From Comamonas badia DSM 17552 (GTDB lineage Bacteria > Pseudomonadota > Gammaproteobacteria > Burkholderiales > Burkholderiaceae_C), in contig NZ_AXVM01000004.1 in the NCBI RefSeq assembly GCF_000484635.1, positions 1-64,000 of the forward strand: a stretch of DNA of 64,000 nucleotides, in the 5' to 3' direction. A model generated the notes under the pieces. That model worked only from the letters and a program-made list of their open reading frames with translations. It made no database searches and had not been told where the DNA came from. Below are positions 48,316-59,948 of the stretch, in pieces. A program made the position numbers and the translations under genes. Each line of letters opens with the position of its first letter. The stretch's first letter is position 1.

Positions 48316-48822
48316 TCAGGCGGCCGCCGCAGCACCTTCGCCTTTTTTCGCCGCCAGCGCACCCAGCACCACTGCCGTGCGGGAAATCGGCGACATGAGC
48401 AAGCCACACAGCTGGGCCAGCAGCACTTCCTTGGAAGGAATGTTGGCCAGTTCTTTCACGCCGTTCACGTCCAGGGCCTTGCCCGCGAAGGCGCCGCCGC
48501 GAATCACCAGCTTGTCGTTGGTCTTCGCGAAATCGGCCACCACCTTGGCGGCGGCCACAGCGTCTTCGGAGAAGCCGTAGATCAGGGGACCGGTCATCTG
48601 GTCGGCCAGCACTTCAAAACTGCCACCGGCCACAGCCCTGCGCGCCAGCGTGTTCTTGAGAACACTCAGGGACACGCCTTGGCCGCGGGCATTGGCACGC
48701 AGTTTCGTCATATCGGCCACCGTGATGCCACGGTACTCCGCGATCACGAGCGTTTGAGCTTTGGCGGCGAGCCCGGTCACATCGTTGATGACCGCTTCTT
48801 TCTCACTGCGATTCAGACTCAA
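48316..48822 (-). CDS. rplJ: 50S ribosomal protein L10, TTG start
   Basis: A 168-aa stalk base protein ([41 protein letters not shown]). The start codon is TTG, preceded by AAGGAG with normal spacing; no in-frame ATG fits the family N-terminus. L10 represses its own operon by binding the leader upstream, and a weak start codon fits that control. Confidence 0.97.
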   Translation of the reverse strand: MSLNRSEKEAVINDVTGLAAKAQTLVIAEYRGITVADMTKLRANARGQGVSLSVLKNTLARRAVAGGSFEVLADQMTGPLIYGFSEDAVAAAKVVADFAKTNDKLVIRGGAFAGKALDVNGVKELANIPSKEVLLAQLCGLLMSPISRTAVVLGALAAKKGEGAAAAA

Positions 48823-49059
48823 GGTCTACTCCTTCATATGCGCACCTCGGGGCAGGCCCCTTGATGCGCGCTCTTCGTTAGCAGCGACCAACTGTTGAGG
48901 AATCTGCATTCCATCGGCAGCGGGGTCGCCATCTGCGTTGGCTCCGTGAATTTAAGTGCACCCCTGTGCACGCCAACGGTCTTGGATGGCCAGCGTGCAA
49001 GCACGCCGCCCACCACCGGAGCGCCGGTTAGGGCACCCCAATTCGCCAACGCTATCGGT
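48823..49059 (-). promoter_or_regulatory. rplJL leader, probable L10 binding site
   Basis: A 237-bp gap between rplA and rplJ with no gene. A compound hairpin at 48840-48869 (GCGCA/TGCGC outer pair, GGGG/CCCC inner pair with bulges between) lies just before the ribosome site. This is where the L10 leader forms in other bacteria. The match to the family structure was judged by eye only. Confidence 0.6.
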
Positions 49060-49755
49060 TCAAGCCGACAGCGTCTGAATGTCCACGCGCACGCCCAGGC
49101 CCATGGTGCTCGATACCGCGACCTTGCGCAGGTACACACCCTTGCTGGTGGCGGGTTTCGCCTTGTTGAGCGCCTCGACAAGTGCCACCAGGTTGCCCTG
49201 CAGCTTGTCGGTATCAAACGAGCGGCGACCGATCGTGGAATGCACGATACCGGCCTTGTCCACGCGGAACTGCACCTGACCGGCTTTGGCGTTTTTCACC
49301 GCCGTGGCCACATCGGGCGTCACCGTGCCGACCTTCGGGTTGGGCATCAGGCCGCGCGGGCCCAGGATCTGACCCAGCTGGCCGACCACACGCATGGCAT
49401 CGGGCGCAGCGATCACGATATCGAACGGCATGTCGCCCGCCTTCACGCGCGCTGCCAGGTCGTCCATGCCCACCACATCTGCACCGGCGGCGGCAGCCTC
49501 TTCGGCCTTTGCGCCTTGCGCAAACACGGCGACGCGCTTGGTCTTGCCGGTACCGTTGGGCAGCACCACGGCGCCACGCACCACCTGATCCGACTTCTTG
49601 GCATCGATGCCCAGTTGCACGGCCACGTCGATGGATTCATCGAACTTGGCGGTAGCCGCTTCCTTCACCAGACCCAGAGCGTCGGTGAGTGCGTACAGCT
49701 TGCCGTTATCGACCTTGCCCTGCAGGGCCTTCTGCTTTTTCGTGAGCTTTGCCAT
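49060..49755 (-). CDS. rplA: 50S ribosomal protein L1
   Basis: A 231-aa L1-stalk protein: [33 protein letters not shown] and [15 protein letters not shown] are the rRNA-binding signatures. It begins directly after the rplK stop codon. L1 also represses its own operon in E. coli. Confidence 0.99.
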   Translation of the reverse strand: MAKLTKKQKALQGKVDNGKLYALTDALGLVKEAATAKFDESIDVAVQLGIDAKKSDQVVRGAVVLPNGTGKTKRVAVFAQGAKAEEAAAAGADVVGMDDLAARVKAGDMPFDIVIAAPDAMRVVGQLGQILGPRGLMPNPKVGTVTPDVATAVKNAKAGQVQFRVDKAGIVHSTIGRRSFDTDKLQGNLVALVEALNKAKPATSKGVYLRKVAVSSTMGLGVRVDIQTLSA

Positions 49756-50187
49756 TTACACACCCTCCACCGCAACGCCCATGGAGCGGGCAGAACCGGC
49801 GAGCGTGCGCACGGCGGCATCCACGTCGGCGGCGTTCATGTCCTTCATCTTGGTCTTGGCGATTTCTTCGAGCTGCGCGCGCGTGATCTTGCCGACCTTG
49901 GTGGCCTTGGCGTTTGCCGAACCCTTGTCCAGCTTGATGGCCTTCTTGATCAACACGGTCGCTGGCGGCGTCTTGATGATGAAGGTGAAGCTCTTGTCCG
50001 CGAATGCCGTGATGACCACCGGCAGTGGCAGACCGGGCTCGACACCCTGGGTCTGGGCGTTGAACGCCTTGCAGAACTCCATGATGTTCAAACCGCGCTG
50101 ACCCAACGCCGGGCCAATGGGGGGTGACGGATTGGCCTTTCCAGCCGGCACTTGCAGCTTGATGAAGCCGACGATTTTCTTCGCCAT
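49756..50187 (-). CDS. rplK: 50S ribosomal protein L11
   Basis: A 143-aa protein of the GTPase-associated centre: [38 protein letters not shown] is the diagnostic N-terminus. First gene after a 127-bp gap from nusG, which could contain the rplK promoter; I found no convincing -35/-10 there. Confidence 0.99.
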   Translation of the reverse strand: MAKKIVGFIKLQVPAGKANPSPPIGPALGQRGLNIMEFCKAFNAQTQGVEPGLPLPVVITAFADKSFTFIIKTPPATVLIKKAIKLDKGSANAKATKVGKITRAQLEEIAKTKMKDMNAADVDAAVRTLAGSARSMGVAVEGV

Positions 50188-50314
50188 GTTTACTCCTTGC
50201 GGGTCCAGCGCCTGAATGCTTCGAACCAGGCTCCCCGGGGGTGAGCGACTCTCCAGAATTCGTGCGCGGTACCGAGTCGGAAAATACCGAGCACATCAAA
50301 CACCGTGCAGAAAG

Positions 50315-50902
50315 CTATGCCTTCTCCACTTGCGCAAATTCAAGCTCCACCGGGGTGGAACGCCCAAAAATCGTCACCGCGACACGCAGGCGACTTTTCT
50401 CGTAATTCACCTCTTCAACGACACCATTGAAATCGTTGAAAGGACCGTCCTTGACGCGCACCAGCTCGCCGGTGATGAATTCGATCTTGTGGCGTGGCTT
50501 GTCGGCGCCCTCCTGCACCTGATTCTCAATCTTGCGCACCTCTTCTTCGGAGATGGGTGCTGGCCGGTTCTTGGCACCGCCCACAAATCCAGTAACCTTG
50601 TTCGTGTGCTTGATCAGGTGCCAGGTGTCGTCATCCATCACCATCTGCACAAAGACATATCCCGGGAAAAGACGCCGCTCCGTCGTCTTGCGCTGACCAT
50701 TGCGAACCTCGACAACCTCTTCGGTAGGCACCAGCACACGGCCGAATTTTTCCTGCATGCCAGACCGCTTGATGCGTTCGAGGATATTGCGCTCAACCGC
50801 CTTTTCCATTCCGGAATAGGCATGCACGATATACCAACGCAAATCCGCCAACGACGATGGCGTCTGTTCGGCCATGGATCCCGCTTCCGACACGTCAGCC
50901 AT
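50315..50902 (-). CDS. nusG: Transcription termination/antitermination factor NusG
   Basis: A 195-aa factor with an N-terminal NGN domain ([34 protein letters not shown]) and a C-terminal KOW domain ([21 protein letters not shown]). The start at 50902 (MADVSEAG) follows GGAGG; it abuts secE. It links polymerase to Rho or to ribosomal S10. Confidence 0.98.
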   Translation of the reverse strand: MADVSEAGSMAEQTPSSLADLRWYIVHAYSGMEKAVERNILERIKRSGMQEKFGRVLVPTEEVVEVRNGQRKTTERRLFPGYVFVQMVMDDDTWHLIKHTNKVTGFVGGAKNRPAPISEEEVRKIENQVQEGADKPRHKIEFITGELVRVKDGPFNDFNGVVEEVNYEKSRLRVAVTIFGRSTPVELEFAQVEKA

Positions 50903-51285
50903 CATTTCCTCCATCCCAGAATCAGGTCATAAAAGACCCATTCCAGCGTCCTGTCGGCTGCCCAGAGGAAGAACGCCATCAGGACAACAAAACCGAATAC
51001 GTAGAGCGTCATCTGCATGGTTTCCTTGCGCGTGGGCCAGACCACCTTCGCCACTTCGCGCCACGAATCGCGCGCAAAACCAATGAGCTGACGCCCGGGC
51101 TCCGATACCAGAAAAACCACGGACGCAGCCAGCAGGCCACCAATCAATGCCGCCCACTGCACGAGCGCACCTTGCTTGCCGAGCATGTAAAAACCGGCCA
51201 ATGCCGCAACGGCCAGGGCCGCCGCCAATGCCAGCTTGGCCTTGTCCGCCGCTGTAGATACCGTCTCAACCTGGGAAGTTGCCAT
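50902..51285 (-). CDS. secE: Preprotein translocase subunit SecE
   Basis: A 127-aa membrane protein with three hydrophobic segments and the conserved SecE clamp [15 protein letters not shown] before the last one. The start at 51285 (MATSQVE) has AGGAA upstream. It lies between tRNA-Trp and nusG in the usual order. Confidence 0.97.
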   Translation of the reverse strand: MATSQVETVSTAADKAKLALAAALAVAALAGFYMLGKQGALVQWAALIGGLLAASVVFLVSEPGRQLIGFARDSWREVAKVVWPTRKETMQMTLYVFGFVVLMAFFLWAADRTLEWVFYDLILGWRK

Positions 51286-51364
51286 TCTTGTTCCTGTACC
51301 GAACCATCGCACAGACACCGAAGCCCGTCAGGACTGACGGGCTTGCTTTAGCTGCCATCCGGTG

Positions 51365-51440
51365 TGGCAGGGGCAGTAGGAATCGAACCTACAACCTTCG
51401 GTTTTGGAGACCGACGCTCTGCCAATTGAGCTATACCCCT
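51365..51440 (-). tRNA. tRNA-Trp (CCA)
   Basis: A 76-nt cloverleaf: acceptor AGGGGTA with TGCCCCT, D-arm AGCTCAATTGGCAGAGC, anticodon CCA in the loop CTCCAAA, T-arm GGTTCGATTCC, discriminator G and encoded CCA. It lies 16 bp past the tuf stop and upstream of secE, so it is probably processed from a tuf-secE-nusG transcript. Confidence 0.97.
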
Positions 51441-51456
51441 ATCTGCCTATCTCTTC

Positions 51457-52647
<1,191 letters not shown>

Positions 52648-52763
52648 TTCAAACTCCAAAAGAGCAATGCCTGTGTAAGGGTTTAAGGTCTGCACCCGGT
52701 TGCTGGTTCACTTCGCACAGGACAACAAAGCGGCACCAGATCGCAGACCAGAAAACTATTAAA

Positions 52764-52803
52764 ACAATAGCTTTTGCCGCTTTTCAGACAAGCGTCAGCA
52801 GCC
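52764..52803. repeat. Dispersed AATAGC...AAGCG repeat between tuf and fusA
   Basis: AACAATAGCTTTTGCCGCTTTT, then CAAGCGTCAGCAGCC as the return arm, placed just past the fusA stop in the 167-bp fusA-tuf gap. Same family as the copies at 6883 and 43374. Confidence 0.6.
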
Positions 52804-52814
52804 GTTTTATCCAA

Positions 52815-54923
52815 TTATTTTGCGCGCGCAGCCATGATCGCTTCAGCGACGTTCTTCGGCGCTTCTGCGTAGTGCTTGAACTCCATCGTGTAGGTAGCTC
52901 GACCCTGCGTCATGGAACGCAACTGCGTGGCATAACCAAACATTTCGGACAGCGGCACCTCGGCCTTGATCGCCTTGCCGCCGCCAGCCATGTCGTCCAT
53001 GCCTTGCACCATGCCGCGACGGCTGGAAAGGTCGCCCATCACGGTACCCGCATAGTCTTCCGGCGTTTCGACTTCAACCGCCATCATCGGCTCGAGAATC
53101 ACCGGGCTGGCCTTGCGCGCCGCTTCCTTGAAACCGAAGATAGCGGCCATCTTGAATGCCTGCTCCGATGAGTCCACGTCGTGGTATGAACCAAAAGTCA
53201 GTGCGACCTTCACGTCCACCACCGGGTAGCCGGCCAGCACACCGCTTTGCAGCGCTTCCTCCACACCCTTCTGCACTGCAGGGATGTACTCGCGCGGCAC
53301 CACGCCACCCTTGATTTCGTCGAGGAACTCGAAGCCCTTGCCCGGTTCATTGGGTTCCAGGCGGAACACCACGTGACCATACTGGCCCTTGCCCCCCGAC
53401 TGGCGCACGAATTTGCCATCCACATCGGTAACCGTCTTGCGCACAGTTTCGCGGTAGGCCACCTGCGGCTTGCCGACGTTGGCCTCCACACCAAATTCGC
53501 GCTTCATGCGGTCAACGATGATGTCCAGGTGCAGTTCGCCCATGCCGGCGATGATGGTCTGACCCGATTCTTCATCGGTACGCACGCGGAACGACGGATC
53601 TTCGGATGCCAGGCGCGACAGGGCAATGCCCATCTTCTCCTGGTCTGCCTTGGACTTGGGCTCAACGGCCTGGGCGATCACCGGCTCAGGGAACACCATG
53701 CGCTCCAACATGATGTGCGCATTCAGGTCGCACAGCGTGTCGCCGGTGGTGACCTCCTTCAGCCCCACGCAGGCAGCGATGTCGCCGGCGCGGATCTCTT
53801 CGATTTCCTGGCGCTCGTTGGCGTGCATCTGCACGATGCGGCCGATGCGCTCCTTCTTGCCCTTGACGGCGTTGTAGACGGTGTCTCCCTTGGAGAGCAC
53901 GCCCGAATACACGCGCACAAAGGTCAGCTGACCGACGAAGGGGTCGGTCATGAGCTTGAACGCCAGTGCCGAGAACTTCTCATCGTCACTGGGCTTGCGC
54001 GACAGATGCTTCTCGTGGTCATCGGGATCGGTTCCCGCCACGTCCGGAATGTCCGTCGGCGCCGGCAGGAAGTCGAGCACGGCGTCCAGCATGCGCTGCA
54101 CGCCCTTGTTTTTGAAGGCCGAGCCACACAGCATGGGCTGAATTTCGGTGGCAATCGTGCGCTGACGGATGCCGGCAATGATGTCGGCCTCGCTGAGGCC
54201 ACCCTCTTCGAGGTATTTGTTCATCAGTTCTTCACTGGCTTCCGCAGCCGATTCGATCATCTTCTCGCGCCACTCATTGGCTTGATCGACCAAATCCGCC
54301 GGGATTTCCCTGTACTCGAACTTCATGCCCTGCGACTCTTCATCCCAGATGATGGCTTTCATCTTGATAAGGTCCACCACGCCCTGAAAGCCGTCTTCGG
54401 CGCCGATTGGGATCACCACTGGCACCGGATGCGCATTCAACCGCACCTTCATCTGGTCATGCACCTTGAAGAAGTTGGCGCCGGTGCGATCCATCTTGTT
54501 GACGAACGCAATGCGCGGCACCTTGTGCTTGTTGGCCTGGCGCCAGACGGTTTCGGACTGAGGCTGCACACCGCCCACGGCGCAATACACCATCACCGCG
54601 CCATCGAGCACACGCATGGAGCGTTCCACCTCGATGGTGAAATCCACGTGCCCCGGGGTATCAATGATGTTGATGCGATGGGATGGCCGCGACAGATCCA
54701 TACCCTTCCAGAAGCAGGTCACGGCAGATGAGGTGATGGTAATGCCACGCTCTTGCTCTTGCTCCATCCAATCGGTTGTCGCAGCGCCGTCGTGCACTTC
54801 GCCGATCTTGTGGGTCAGACCGGTGTAAAACAGGATGCGCTCGGACGTCGTCGTCTTGCCCGCGTCAATGTGCGCGGAAATACCGATATTGCGATAGCGC
54901 TCGAGGGGAGTAGTGCGAGCCAT
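52815..54923 (-). CDS. fusA: Elongation factor G
   Basis: A 702-aa translocase GTPase: G1 [20 protein letters not shown]3 [22 protein letters not shown]4 [10 protein letters not shown]. All five domains are present by length. It lies between rpsG and tuf, with an 86-bp gap to rpsG. Confidence 0.99.
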   Translation of the reverse strand: MARTTPLERYRNIGISAHIDAGKTTTSERILFYTGLTHKIGEVHDGAATTDWMEQEQERGITITSSAVTCFWKGMDLSRPSHRINIIDTPGHVDFTIEVERSMRVLDGAVMVYCAVGGVQPQSETVWRQANKHKVPRIAFVNKMDRTGANFFKVHDQMKVRLNAHPVPVVIPIGAEDGFQGVVDLIKMKAIIWDEESQGMKFEYREIPADLVDQANEWREKMIESAAEASEELMNKYLEEGGLSEADIIAGIRQRTIATEIQPMLCGSAFKNKGVQRMLDAVLDFLPAPTDIPDVAGTDPDDHEKHLSRKPSDDEKFSALAFKLMTDPFVGQLTFVRVYSGVLSKGDTVYNAVKGKKERIGRIVQMHANERQEIEEIRAGDIAACVGLKEVTTGDTLCDLNAHIMLERMVFPEPVIAQAVEPKSKADQEKMGIALSRLASEDPSFRVRTDEESGQTIIAGMGELHLDIIVDRMKREFGVEANVGKPQVAYRETVRKTVTDVDGKFVRQSGGKGQYGHVVFRLEPNEPGKGFEFLDEIKGGVVPREYIPAVQKGVEEALQSGVLAGYPVVDVKVALTFGSYHDVDSSEQAFKMAAIFGFKEAARKASPVILEPMMAVEVETPEDYAGTVMGDLSSRRGMVQGMDDMAGGGKAIKAEVPLSEMFGYATQLRSMTQGRATYTMEFKHYAEAPKNVAEAIMAARAK

Positions 54924-55009
54924 GATGGTCTTTCGTTAACGGGCAAAAGCCCGGCCGCCGGAAATCGGCGCGTCGGGCTCCCGGCCTTCGAGGAAAATGG
55001 GGATGAAAC

Positions 55010-55483
55010 TCAGAAACGGAAGTGGCTGAAGGCCTTGTTAGCCTCGGCCATGCGATGCACCTCATCACGGCGCTTCATCGCACCGCCGCGGCCTTCGGTA
55101 GCTTCCATCAATTCATTGGCCAGACGCTGCGCCATGGATTTCTCGCCACGCTTGCGCGCAGCCTCTTTGATCCAGCGCATCGACAGCGCCAGGCGGCGCA
55201 CCGGGCGCACTTCCACGGGCACCTGGTAGTTGGCGCCACCCACGCGGCGGGATTTCACTTCCACCATGGGCTTGACGTTGTTGATGGCCGTGGTGAACAC
55301 CTCCAGGGAGTTCTTCTCGGGCTGCTTCTTCTCGATCAGCTCCAGCGCACCATAGATGATGCGCTCTGCAACTGCCTTCTTGCCGCCTTCCATGATCACG
55401 TTCATGAATTTGGACAGCTCGACATTGCCGAACTTGGGATCCGGCAGGATTTCACGTTTGGGGACTTCGCGACGACGTGGCAT
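55010..55483 (-). CDS. rpsG: 30S ribosomal protein S7
   Basis: A 157-aa assembly-initiating protein of the small-subunit head: [20 protein letters not shown] and [25 protein letters not shown]. It follows rpsL after a 163-bp gap that is longer than usual and contains a G+C-rich inverted segment without coding sense. Confidence 0.99.
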   Translation of the reverse strand: MPRRREVPKREILPDPKFGNVELSKFMNVIMEGGKKAVAERIIYGALELIEKKQPEKNSLEVFTTAINNVKPMVEVKSRRVGGANYQVPVEVRPVRRLALSMRWIKEAARKRGEKSMAQRLANELMEATEGRGGAMKRRDEVHRMAEANKAFSHFRF

Positions 55484-55646
55484 TTCTTACCTCTATCTTT
55501 GCTTCAGTTGGCACCCTTTCAGGCACCGCAAGAGCCCACACAGAACTCTCACTTACTCGACCCGCGCACACCACGTGCGTTTGGGGTCACTACGCTGCAA
55601 TCTCGCGCCACGCGGGATGACAACACCGAAAAAACGACAAGCCAGA

Positions 55647-56024
55647 TTACTTGGCCTTCGGACGCTTGGCACCGTACTTGGAGCGCGACTGCTTGCGATC
55701 CTTGACGCCTTGCAAGTCCAGCGAACCACGCACGATGTGGTAACGCACACCGGGCAAGTCCTTGACACGGCCGCCGCGCACCAGCACCACGCTGTGCTCC
55801 TGCAGGTTGTGGCCTTCGCCGCCGATGTAGGAAATGACCTCGAAGCCGTTGGTCAGGCGCACCTTGGCGACCTTGCGCAGAGCGGAGTTGGGCTTCCTGG
55901 GCGTTGTGGTGTACACGCGGGTGCACACGCCGCGCCGCTGCGGGCAGTTCTCCATGGCAGGACTCTTGGATTTGACAACTTCGACCGTGCGGCCCTGGCG
56001 CACGAGTTGGTTAATGGTTGGCAT
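55647..56024 (-). CDS. rpsL: 30S ribosomal protein S12
   Basis: A 125-aa decoding-site protein: [31 protein letters not shown] (the lysine altered in streptomycin resistance is wild-type). The start at 56024 is the family start; the frame is open ten codons upstream. First gene of the str operon, with promoter and a leader hairpin upstream. Confidence 0.99.
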   Translation of the reverse strand: MPTINQLVRQGRTVEVVKSKSPAMENCPQRRGVCTRVYTTTPRKPNSALRKVAKVRLTNGFEVISYIGGEGHNLQEHSVVLVRGGRVKDLPGVRYHIVRGSLDLQGVKDRKQSRSKYGAKRPKAK

Positions 56025-56052
56025 TAATAAAACGTCCCTGAAACGTGAATCC

Positions 56053-56083
56053 ATGGCTCATGCGTCAACGACGCATGAGCCAT
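56053..56083 (-). promoter_or_regulatory. Perfect hairpin in the rpsL leader
   Basis: A 14-bp exact stem (56053-56066 with 56070-56083) with loop AAC lies between the predicted rpsL promoter and its ribosome site. No U-run follows. It may be a stability or attenuation element of the str operon leader. Confidence 0.7.
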
Positions 56084-56111
56084 CCCATCCAACAATTTGG
56101 AAAAGCCTCGT

Positions 56112-56140
56112 AGTTTACTGCAGCTCGTTCCGGAAATCAA
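56112..56140 (-). promoter_or_regulatory. Sigma-70 promoter of the str operon
   Basis: On the minus strand TTGATT and TAAACT are separated by exactly 17 bases, about 90 bases upstream of the rpsL start codon. The divergent haoA gene begins about 120 bp to the right of this box. Confidence 0.7.
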
Positions 56141-56262
56141 CGTCCGCCCACAAGGCCACAGGACGAGCAACCGTGGCACCATGCCAGCGCCCGCGATTGG
56201 TACTACCGCAATCGCGGCAGATGGCCATGATTGCCCAACGCCAAGCTCATCCGGAGGGAATC

Positions 56263-58017
56263 ATGTGGTCGCGACTCCTCAGCCTTTTCGCCCTGTTGCT
56301 CTGTCTGACGGCAGTGCATCTGCCCGCGCAAGCTGCCATCTGGGAATCCGTCCCCGATGAGCAGCTCAAGGCACTGAACCTGGACAGAGACGCATCCCCC
56401 AAGGAACTGTTCGACAGCCTCTCCAAGCGCTATCGTGCGGAACTGACCAAGGGCAAGCACGCCAAGTTCTGGGAGCCGATACCGATGGACATGTATCTCG
56501 CTCCGACCTTGTTCTACAAGGCGCCAGATTTGAATATGGAAGTGACGCGCGAACAATGCGCCACCTGCCACAAGGATGTCACGCATGGCTGGGTAGCCTC
56601 CTGGGAAAAGAGCGTGCACGCGAATCTGGATCAGATACGCAAGCTGCCAGCCGACGACATCAAGGCGTATAAAAAGGACATCATCGCGGAGGTGGAGGTC
56701 AACTTGCAGTCCCAAGGGTTGCTGGCGCAAGGCAACCAGCTCAAGGACGTCAGCTGTGCCGACTGCCACATGAGCATAGGCGCCAAGGCCGGCAACCATA
56801 AAGATTTGCGCATGCCGGACCGCACGGTCTGTGGCAGCTGTCACCTGCGCCAGTTCGCGGAGGCGGAATCCGAGCGGGACACACTCACCTGGCCGCAGAA
56901 CCAGTGGGACAAGGGCCACCCCTCCCACTCAGTGGATTACATGGCGAACGTGGAGACCGCTACATGGGCCGCGCTCCAGCAGCGCGAAGTGGCGGCAAGT
57001 TGCACCATGTGCCACACCAACCAGACCAAATGCGACAACTGCCATACGCGCCATGAATTTTCTACAGTGGAGGCGCGCAAGCCAGAAGCCTGCGCCACCT
57101 GCCACAACGGCGTGGATCACAACGAGTTCGAGCAGTTCATGTTCTCCAAGCATGGTACCCAGTACCAAACCAAAGGCCACCAGTGGAACTGGGATGCCCG
57201 GCTGGCGGACCAGAACACCAAGGGCGGCTTCACCGGCCCTACCTGCCAGGGATGCCACTTCGAATTCAAGGGCCAGTTCACCCACAACACCGTCCGCAAG
57301 GTGCGCTGGGGCTTCCTGCCCTTTCAGAACATCGTTGACAACCTGGAAGATCCGTGGTTCAAGGATCGCAAAACCGCATGGGTAGGCACCTGCTCGCAAT
57401 GCCACTCGCCCCGGTTTGCCGAAACCTATTTGACGATGATGGACAACGGCATCAAGGACGGCACCAAACTGGTCGAGGAAACGCGGTCCGTAGTCAAAAA
57501 GCTCTACGACGACAAGTTGCTCGTAGGACAGAAGACCAACCGCCCCGCCCTGCCGGCGCCGGAACAAGACGAACCCGGCGGATTCTTCACGCTGTTCTTC
57601 GCGAAGGCCAATCAGACAACAACGGTGGATCGCACATTTGCCGAGATGTGGGAACAGCACGTCGCGCGCTTCATGAAAGGGCTGGAGCACGTCAACCCGG
57701 GCGGCTGGACCTATTCCCACGGCTGGAGCGATTTGATCAAGGACCAGGCCATCATCAACGAACAGGACACACTCCTGCGCGAGAAAGCCCAGATGGAACA
57801 GCGACTGCAAAAGCTCGAAAGCAAGGCGGGCAGCGGCGGCAAGATGTCGTCACTTGACAACCGCTCCCCCAAGAGCCTGCTCGCGAGCATGCAGGCAGAC
57901 CCTTTGTACACAGGGGGAACCCTGGCCTTCCTGGGTGGCGGTCTGCTGCTGGGTGGTCTCGCGGGACGTCGGCGCAATCGCACGAACGACAAAGAGGCCA
58001 AGCCAGAAGAGGCCTGA
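56263..58017 (+). CDS. haoA: Octaheme hydroxylamine oxidoreductase-like cytochrome c
   Basis: A 584-aa exported multiheme cytochrome. Signal peptide to about residue 25 (AQAA), eight CxxCH heme sites at C99, C165, C190, C247, C257, C277, C328 and C377, a C-terminal coiled stretch (KAQMEQRLQKLES) and a membrane helix at about 551-568. The heme number and spacing fit the HAO family. A tyrosine in the GGWTYSHGW segment (Y484, about 459 in the mature form) lies about where the P460 cross-linking tyrosine of Nitrosomonas HAO falls; if homologous, it favours oxidation of hydroxylamine over the reductive type. The start follows GGAGG. HaoB follows 84 bp on. Confidence 0.9.
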   Translation: MWSRLLSLFALLLCLTAVHLPAQAAIWESVPDEQLKALNLDRDASPKELFDSLSKRYRAELTKGKHAKFWEPIPMDMYLAPTLFYKAPDLNMEVTREQCATCHKDVTHGWVASWEKSVHANLDQIRKLPADDIKAYKKDIIAEVEVNLQSQGLLAQGNQLKDVSCADCHMSIGAKAGNHKDLRMPDRTVCGSCHLRQFAEAESERDTLTWPQNQWDKGHPSHSVDYMANVETATWAALQQREVAASCTMCHTNQTKCDNCHTRHEFSTVEARKPEACATCHNGVDHNEFEQFMFSKHGTQYQTKGHQWNWDARLADQNTKGGFTGPTCQGCHFEFKGQFTHNTVRKVRWGFLPFQNIVDNLEDPWFKDRKTAWVGTCSQCHSPRFAETYLTMMDNGIKDGTKLVEETRSVVKKLYDDKLLVGQKTNRPALPAPEQDEPGGFFTLFFAKANQTTTVDRTFAEMWEQHVARFMKGLEHVNPGGWTYSHGWSDLIKDQAIINEQDTLLREKAQMEQRLQKLESKAGSGGKMSSLDNRSPKSLLASMQADPLYTGGTLAFLGGGLLLGGLAGRRRNRTNDKEAKPEEA

Positions 58018-58101
58018 CATCAGGACCTAAAACCATGGCGCCCGGCAATGCACACCGATCGCATTGCGCGGGCGCCGCAACACCATAGGCAGGAGAGCAT
58101 C

Positions 58102-59130
58102 ATGAAACACCAACGCCCACTTGCCACGGTGGCCTCTGCCGCGGGTCTGGCGCTGATGCTGGCGGCCTCCGCACTCATATGGCAGCACTTCACCGCACCT
58201 CCGGTCTATGCGTACATCATCGGCGAGACGGTTCCCGCGTCCGACGCCGGCCCTCTCGCTGCTTACGTGGAGGCAGGCCTCACGGTGCGCCGGGCGAGCC
58301 TGCAATCGGCGGAGCGGGCATCGTCGCTTGCCACGCTGGACATCGCCGAAACGGCTGCAGGCCCGGTGCTGCTGAACTGGCAGGCGCGTGTGGATGACCC
58401 CTTCATGACTCTGGCGGTGCCACCACAAGACGTTGTCACGCTCTCAGGGGTGCTCAAGCGCCACGTTCCCGCGCAGTCGAAGGTATTCGCATGGTGGGAC
58501 ACATCCCGCCAGATCAATGCGCTCGGCGCGCTCGATTTCATGTTCGACCGCCACTTGGGGCTGCCTCTCTTTTTGCCGGCGCACTGGAGCGGCCAGCGGG
58601 CAAATATCGAAAAAATCGAAAACAGCTTCTGGGCCGGAAATGTTCGCGACGCGACCGACGAACGGGAACGGTTTCGTCAATTTGCCCGCGCCCTGACAGC
58701 GCCAGAAGCCGAGGGCATAGCAATGCTCCGTTCGCTCGCGGGTGAGGGGAAGCCGATCGTGCTGATACTGCATCTGCGCGACATCATCCTGTTGGGCCAG
58801 ATGTTCCCCGATCGGCTGGGCGTGGCGTTCCAGGATTTTGGTGCCTCCAATGATGTGCATGGCATGGTGCGGTGGGTCCATGCCTGGCTGGAAGAGCACA
58901 AATACACGGCATACGGCGTGTTGCCGGCCAGCGGGCAGCCGGTACGCGCCGTCGCCCTGACTGATGCTGCGTCTGCCAGGACACTGGCAGCGCGCCTGCT
59001 TCCCTTCATGGGCAACGAACAGCACGATGTGGCAGGCGCCACATTGGTTTACCAGGCGGGAGGGTTTTCAGTATTTGAAATTGCACCAGCCGACAATACC
59101 AAGCTTGCCATCAGCACGACGCAAAGTTAA
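58102..59130 (+). CDS. haoB: HaoB, hydroxylamine-oxidation accessory protein
   Basis: A 342-aa protein with one N-terminal membrane segment (about residues 8-27) and a soluble, probably periplasmic, domain without cysteines or heme motifs. Placement behind haoA, size and the general make-up (VYAYIIGETVPASDAGPL, SKVFAWWDTSRQINALG, LFLPAHW) fit HaoB, whose function is unknown even in ammonia oxidisers. Start at 58102 with AGGAGA upstream. Only 5 bp separate it from ccmC, suggesting one transcript with the cytochrome c maturation genes. Confidence 0.8.
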   Translation: MKHQRPLATVASAAGLALMLAASALIWQHFTAPPVYAYIIGETVPASDAGPLAAYVEAGLTVRRASLQSAERASSLATLDIAETAAGPVLLNWQARVDDPFMTLAVPPQDVVTLSGVLKRHVPAQSKVFAWWDTSRQINALGALDFMFDRHLGLPLFLPAHWSGQRANIEKIENSFWAGNVRDATDERERFRQFARALTAPEAEGIAMLRSLAGEGKPIVLILHLRDIILLGQMFPDRLGVAFQDFGASNDVHGMVRWVHAWLEEHKYTAYGVLPASGQPVRAVALTDAASARTLAARLLPFMGNEQHDVAGATLVYQAGGFSVFEIAPADNTKLAISTTQS

Positions 59131-59135
59131 CCTCC

Positions 59136-59948
59136 ATGCCAGTAACGCCCGATCAGCGCACAACGATCAATTGGTTCAAATACGCTGCACCTGCACGCTT
59201 TTATCCGCTGGCAGGCAAGGCAGTCCGATGGTTCTCCACCTTGGCAATAGTGTTGGGGCTTGTTGGTCTGTACATCGGCTTTCTCGTCGCCCCGACAGAT
59301 GCCCAGCAGGGCGATGCCTATCGCATCATCTTTCTGCATGTCCCCGCTGCCTGGCTTTCCATGGTGATCTATGTCGCCATGGCCTTCTGGGCAGGGGTCG
59401 GCCTGGTGTTCAACACACGGCTTGCATCCATGCTGGCCAGCGCACTGGCTCCCACGGGCGCATTGATGACTTTCATAGCACTATGGACAGGTGCGCTGTG
59501 GGGAAAACCCACTTGGGGCACTTGGTGGGTCTGGGATGCACGACTCACGTCCGAGCTGATTCTGCTGTTTCTGTATTTTGGCTTTTTGTCACTGCAGGCC
59601 TCGATTGACGATGAACGCCGTGCAGATCGCGCCACGGCGGTGCTGGCACTGGTGGGCGTGGTGAATGTGCCAATCATCTATTTTTCGGTCAAATGGTGGA
59701 ACACCCTGCACCAAGGGGCGTCGGTCAGCCTTTCCAGTGCCCCAAGCATCGCTACCCCCATGCTGATAGGCATGCTCGTCATGTCGGCGGCGGTGTGGTG
59801 CTATTGCATCGCAATCGTTTTGGCGAGAGTCCGCGTCATCATCCTTGAGCGGGAGCAGCACGCCGGCTGGGCTGCGCGGGAACTGGGGAGCACTGCAGCG
59901 AATCCATCAACCGGTCCAACTTCCCAACGCATAGAGATTTCGCCGTGA
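59136..59948 (+). CDS. ccmC: Heme transporter/handling protein CcmC
   Basis: A 270-aa inner-membrane protein with six hydrophobic segments. The heme-handling WWD domain reads WGTWWVWDARLTSELIL; the flanking conserved His are in FLHVPAAW and WWNTLHQG. CcmC loads heme onto CcmE. It is the first ccm gene in the cluster; ccmA and ccmB, which normally come before, are absent. No strong ribosome site. It overlaps ccmD (TGATG). Confidence 0.95.
   Translation: MPVTPDQRTTINWFKYAAPARFYPLAGKAVRWFSTLAIVLGLVGLYIGFLVAPTDAQQGDAYRIIFLHVPAAWLSMVIYVAMAFWAGVGLVFNTRLASMLASALAPTGALMTFIALWTGALWGKPTWGTWWVWDARLTSELILLFLYFGFLSLQASIDDERRADRATAVLALVGVVNVPIIYFSVKWWNTLHQGASVSLSSAPSIATPMLIGMLVMSAAVWCYCIAIVLARVRVIILEREQHAGWAARELGSTAANPSTGPTSQRIEISP

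Noticed and set aside
48834-49217. A 127-codon minus-strand frame between rplA and rplJ
   Set aside because: Overlaps rplA in another frame and covers the L10 leader; not protein-like.
55484-55646. G+C-rich inverted segment between rpsG and rpsL as a terminator
   Set aside because: Pairing is imperfect and no T-run follows on the minus strand; possibly another dispersed repeat, but I could not show a second copy.
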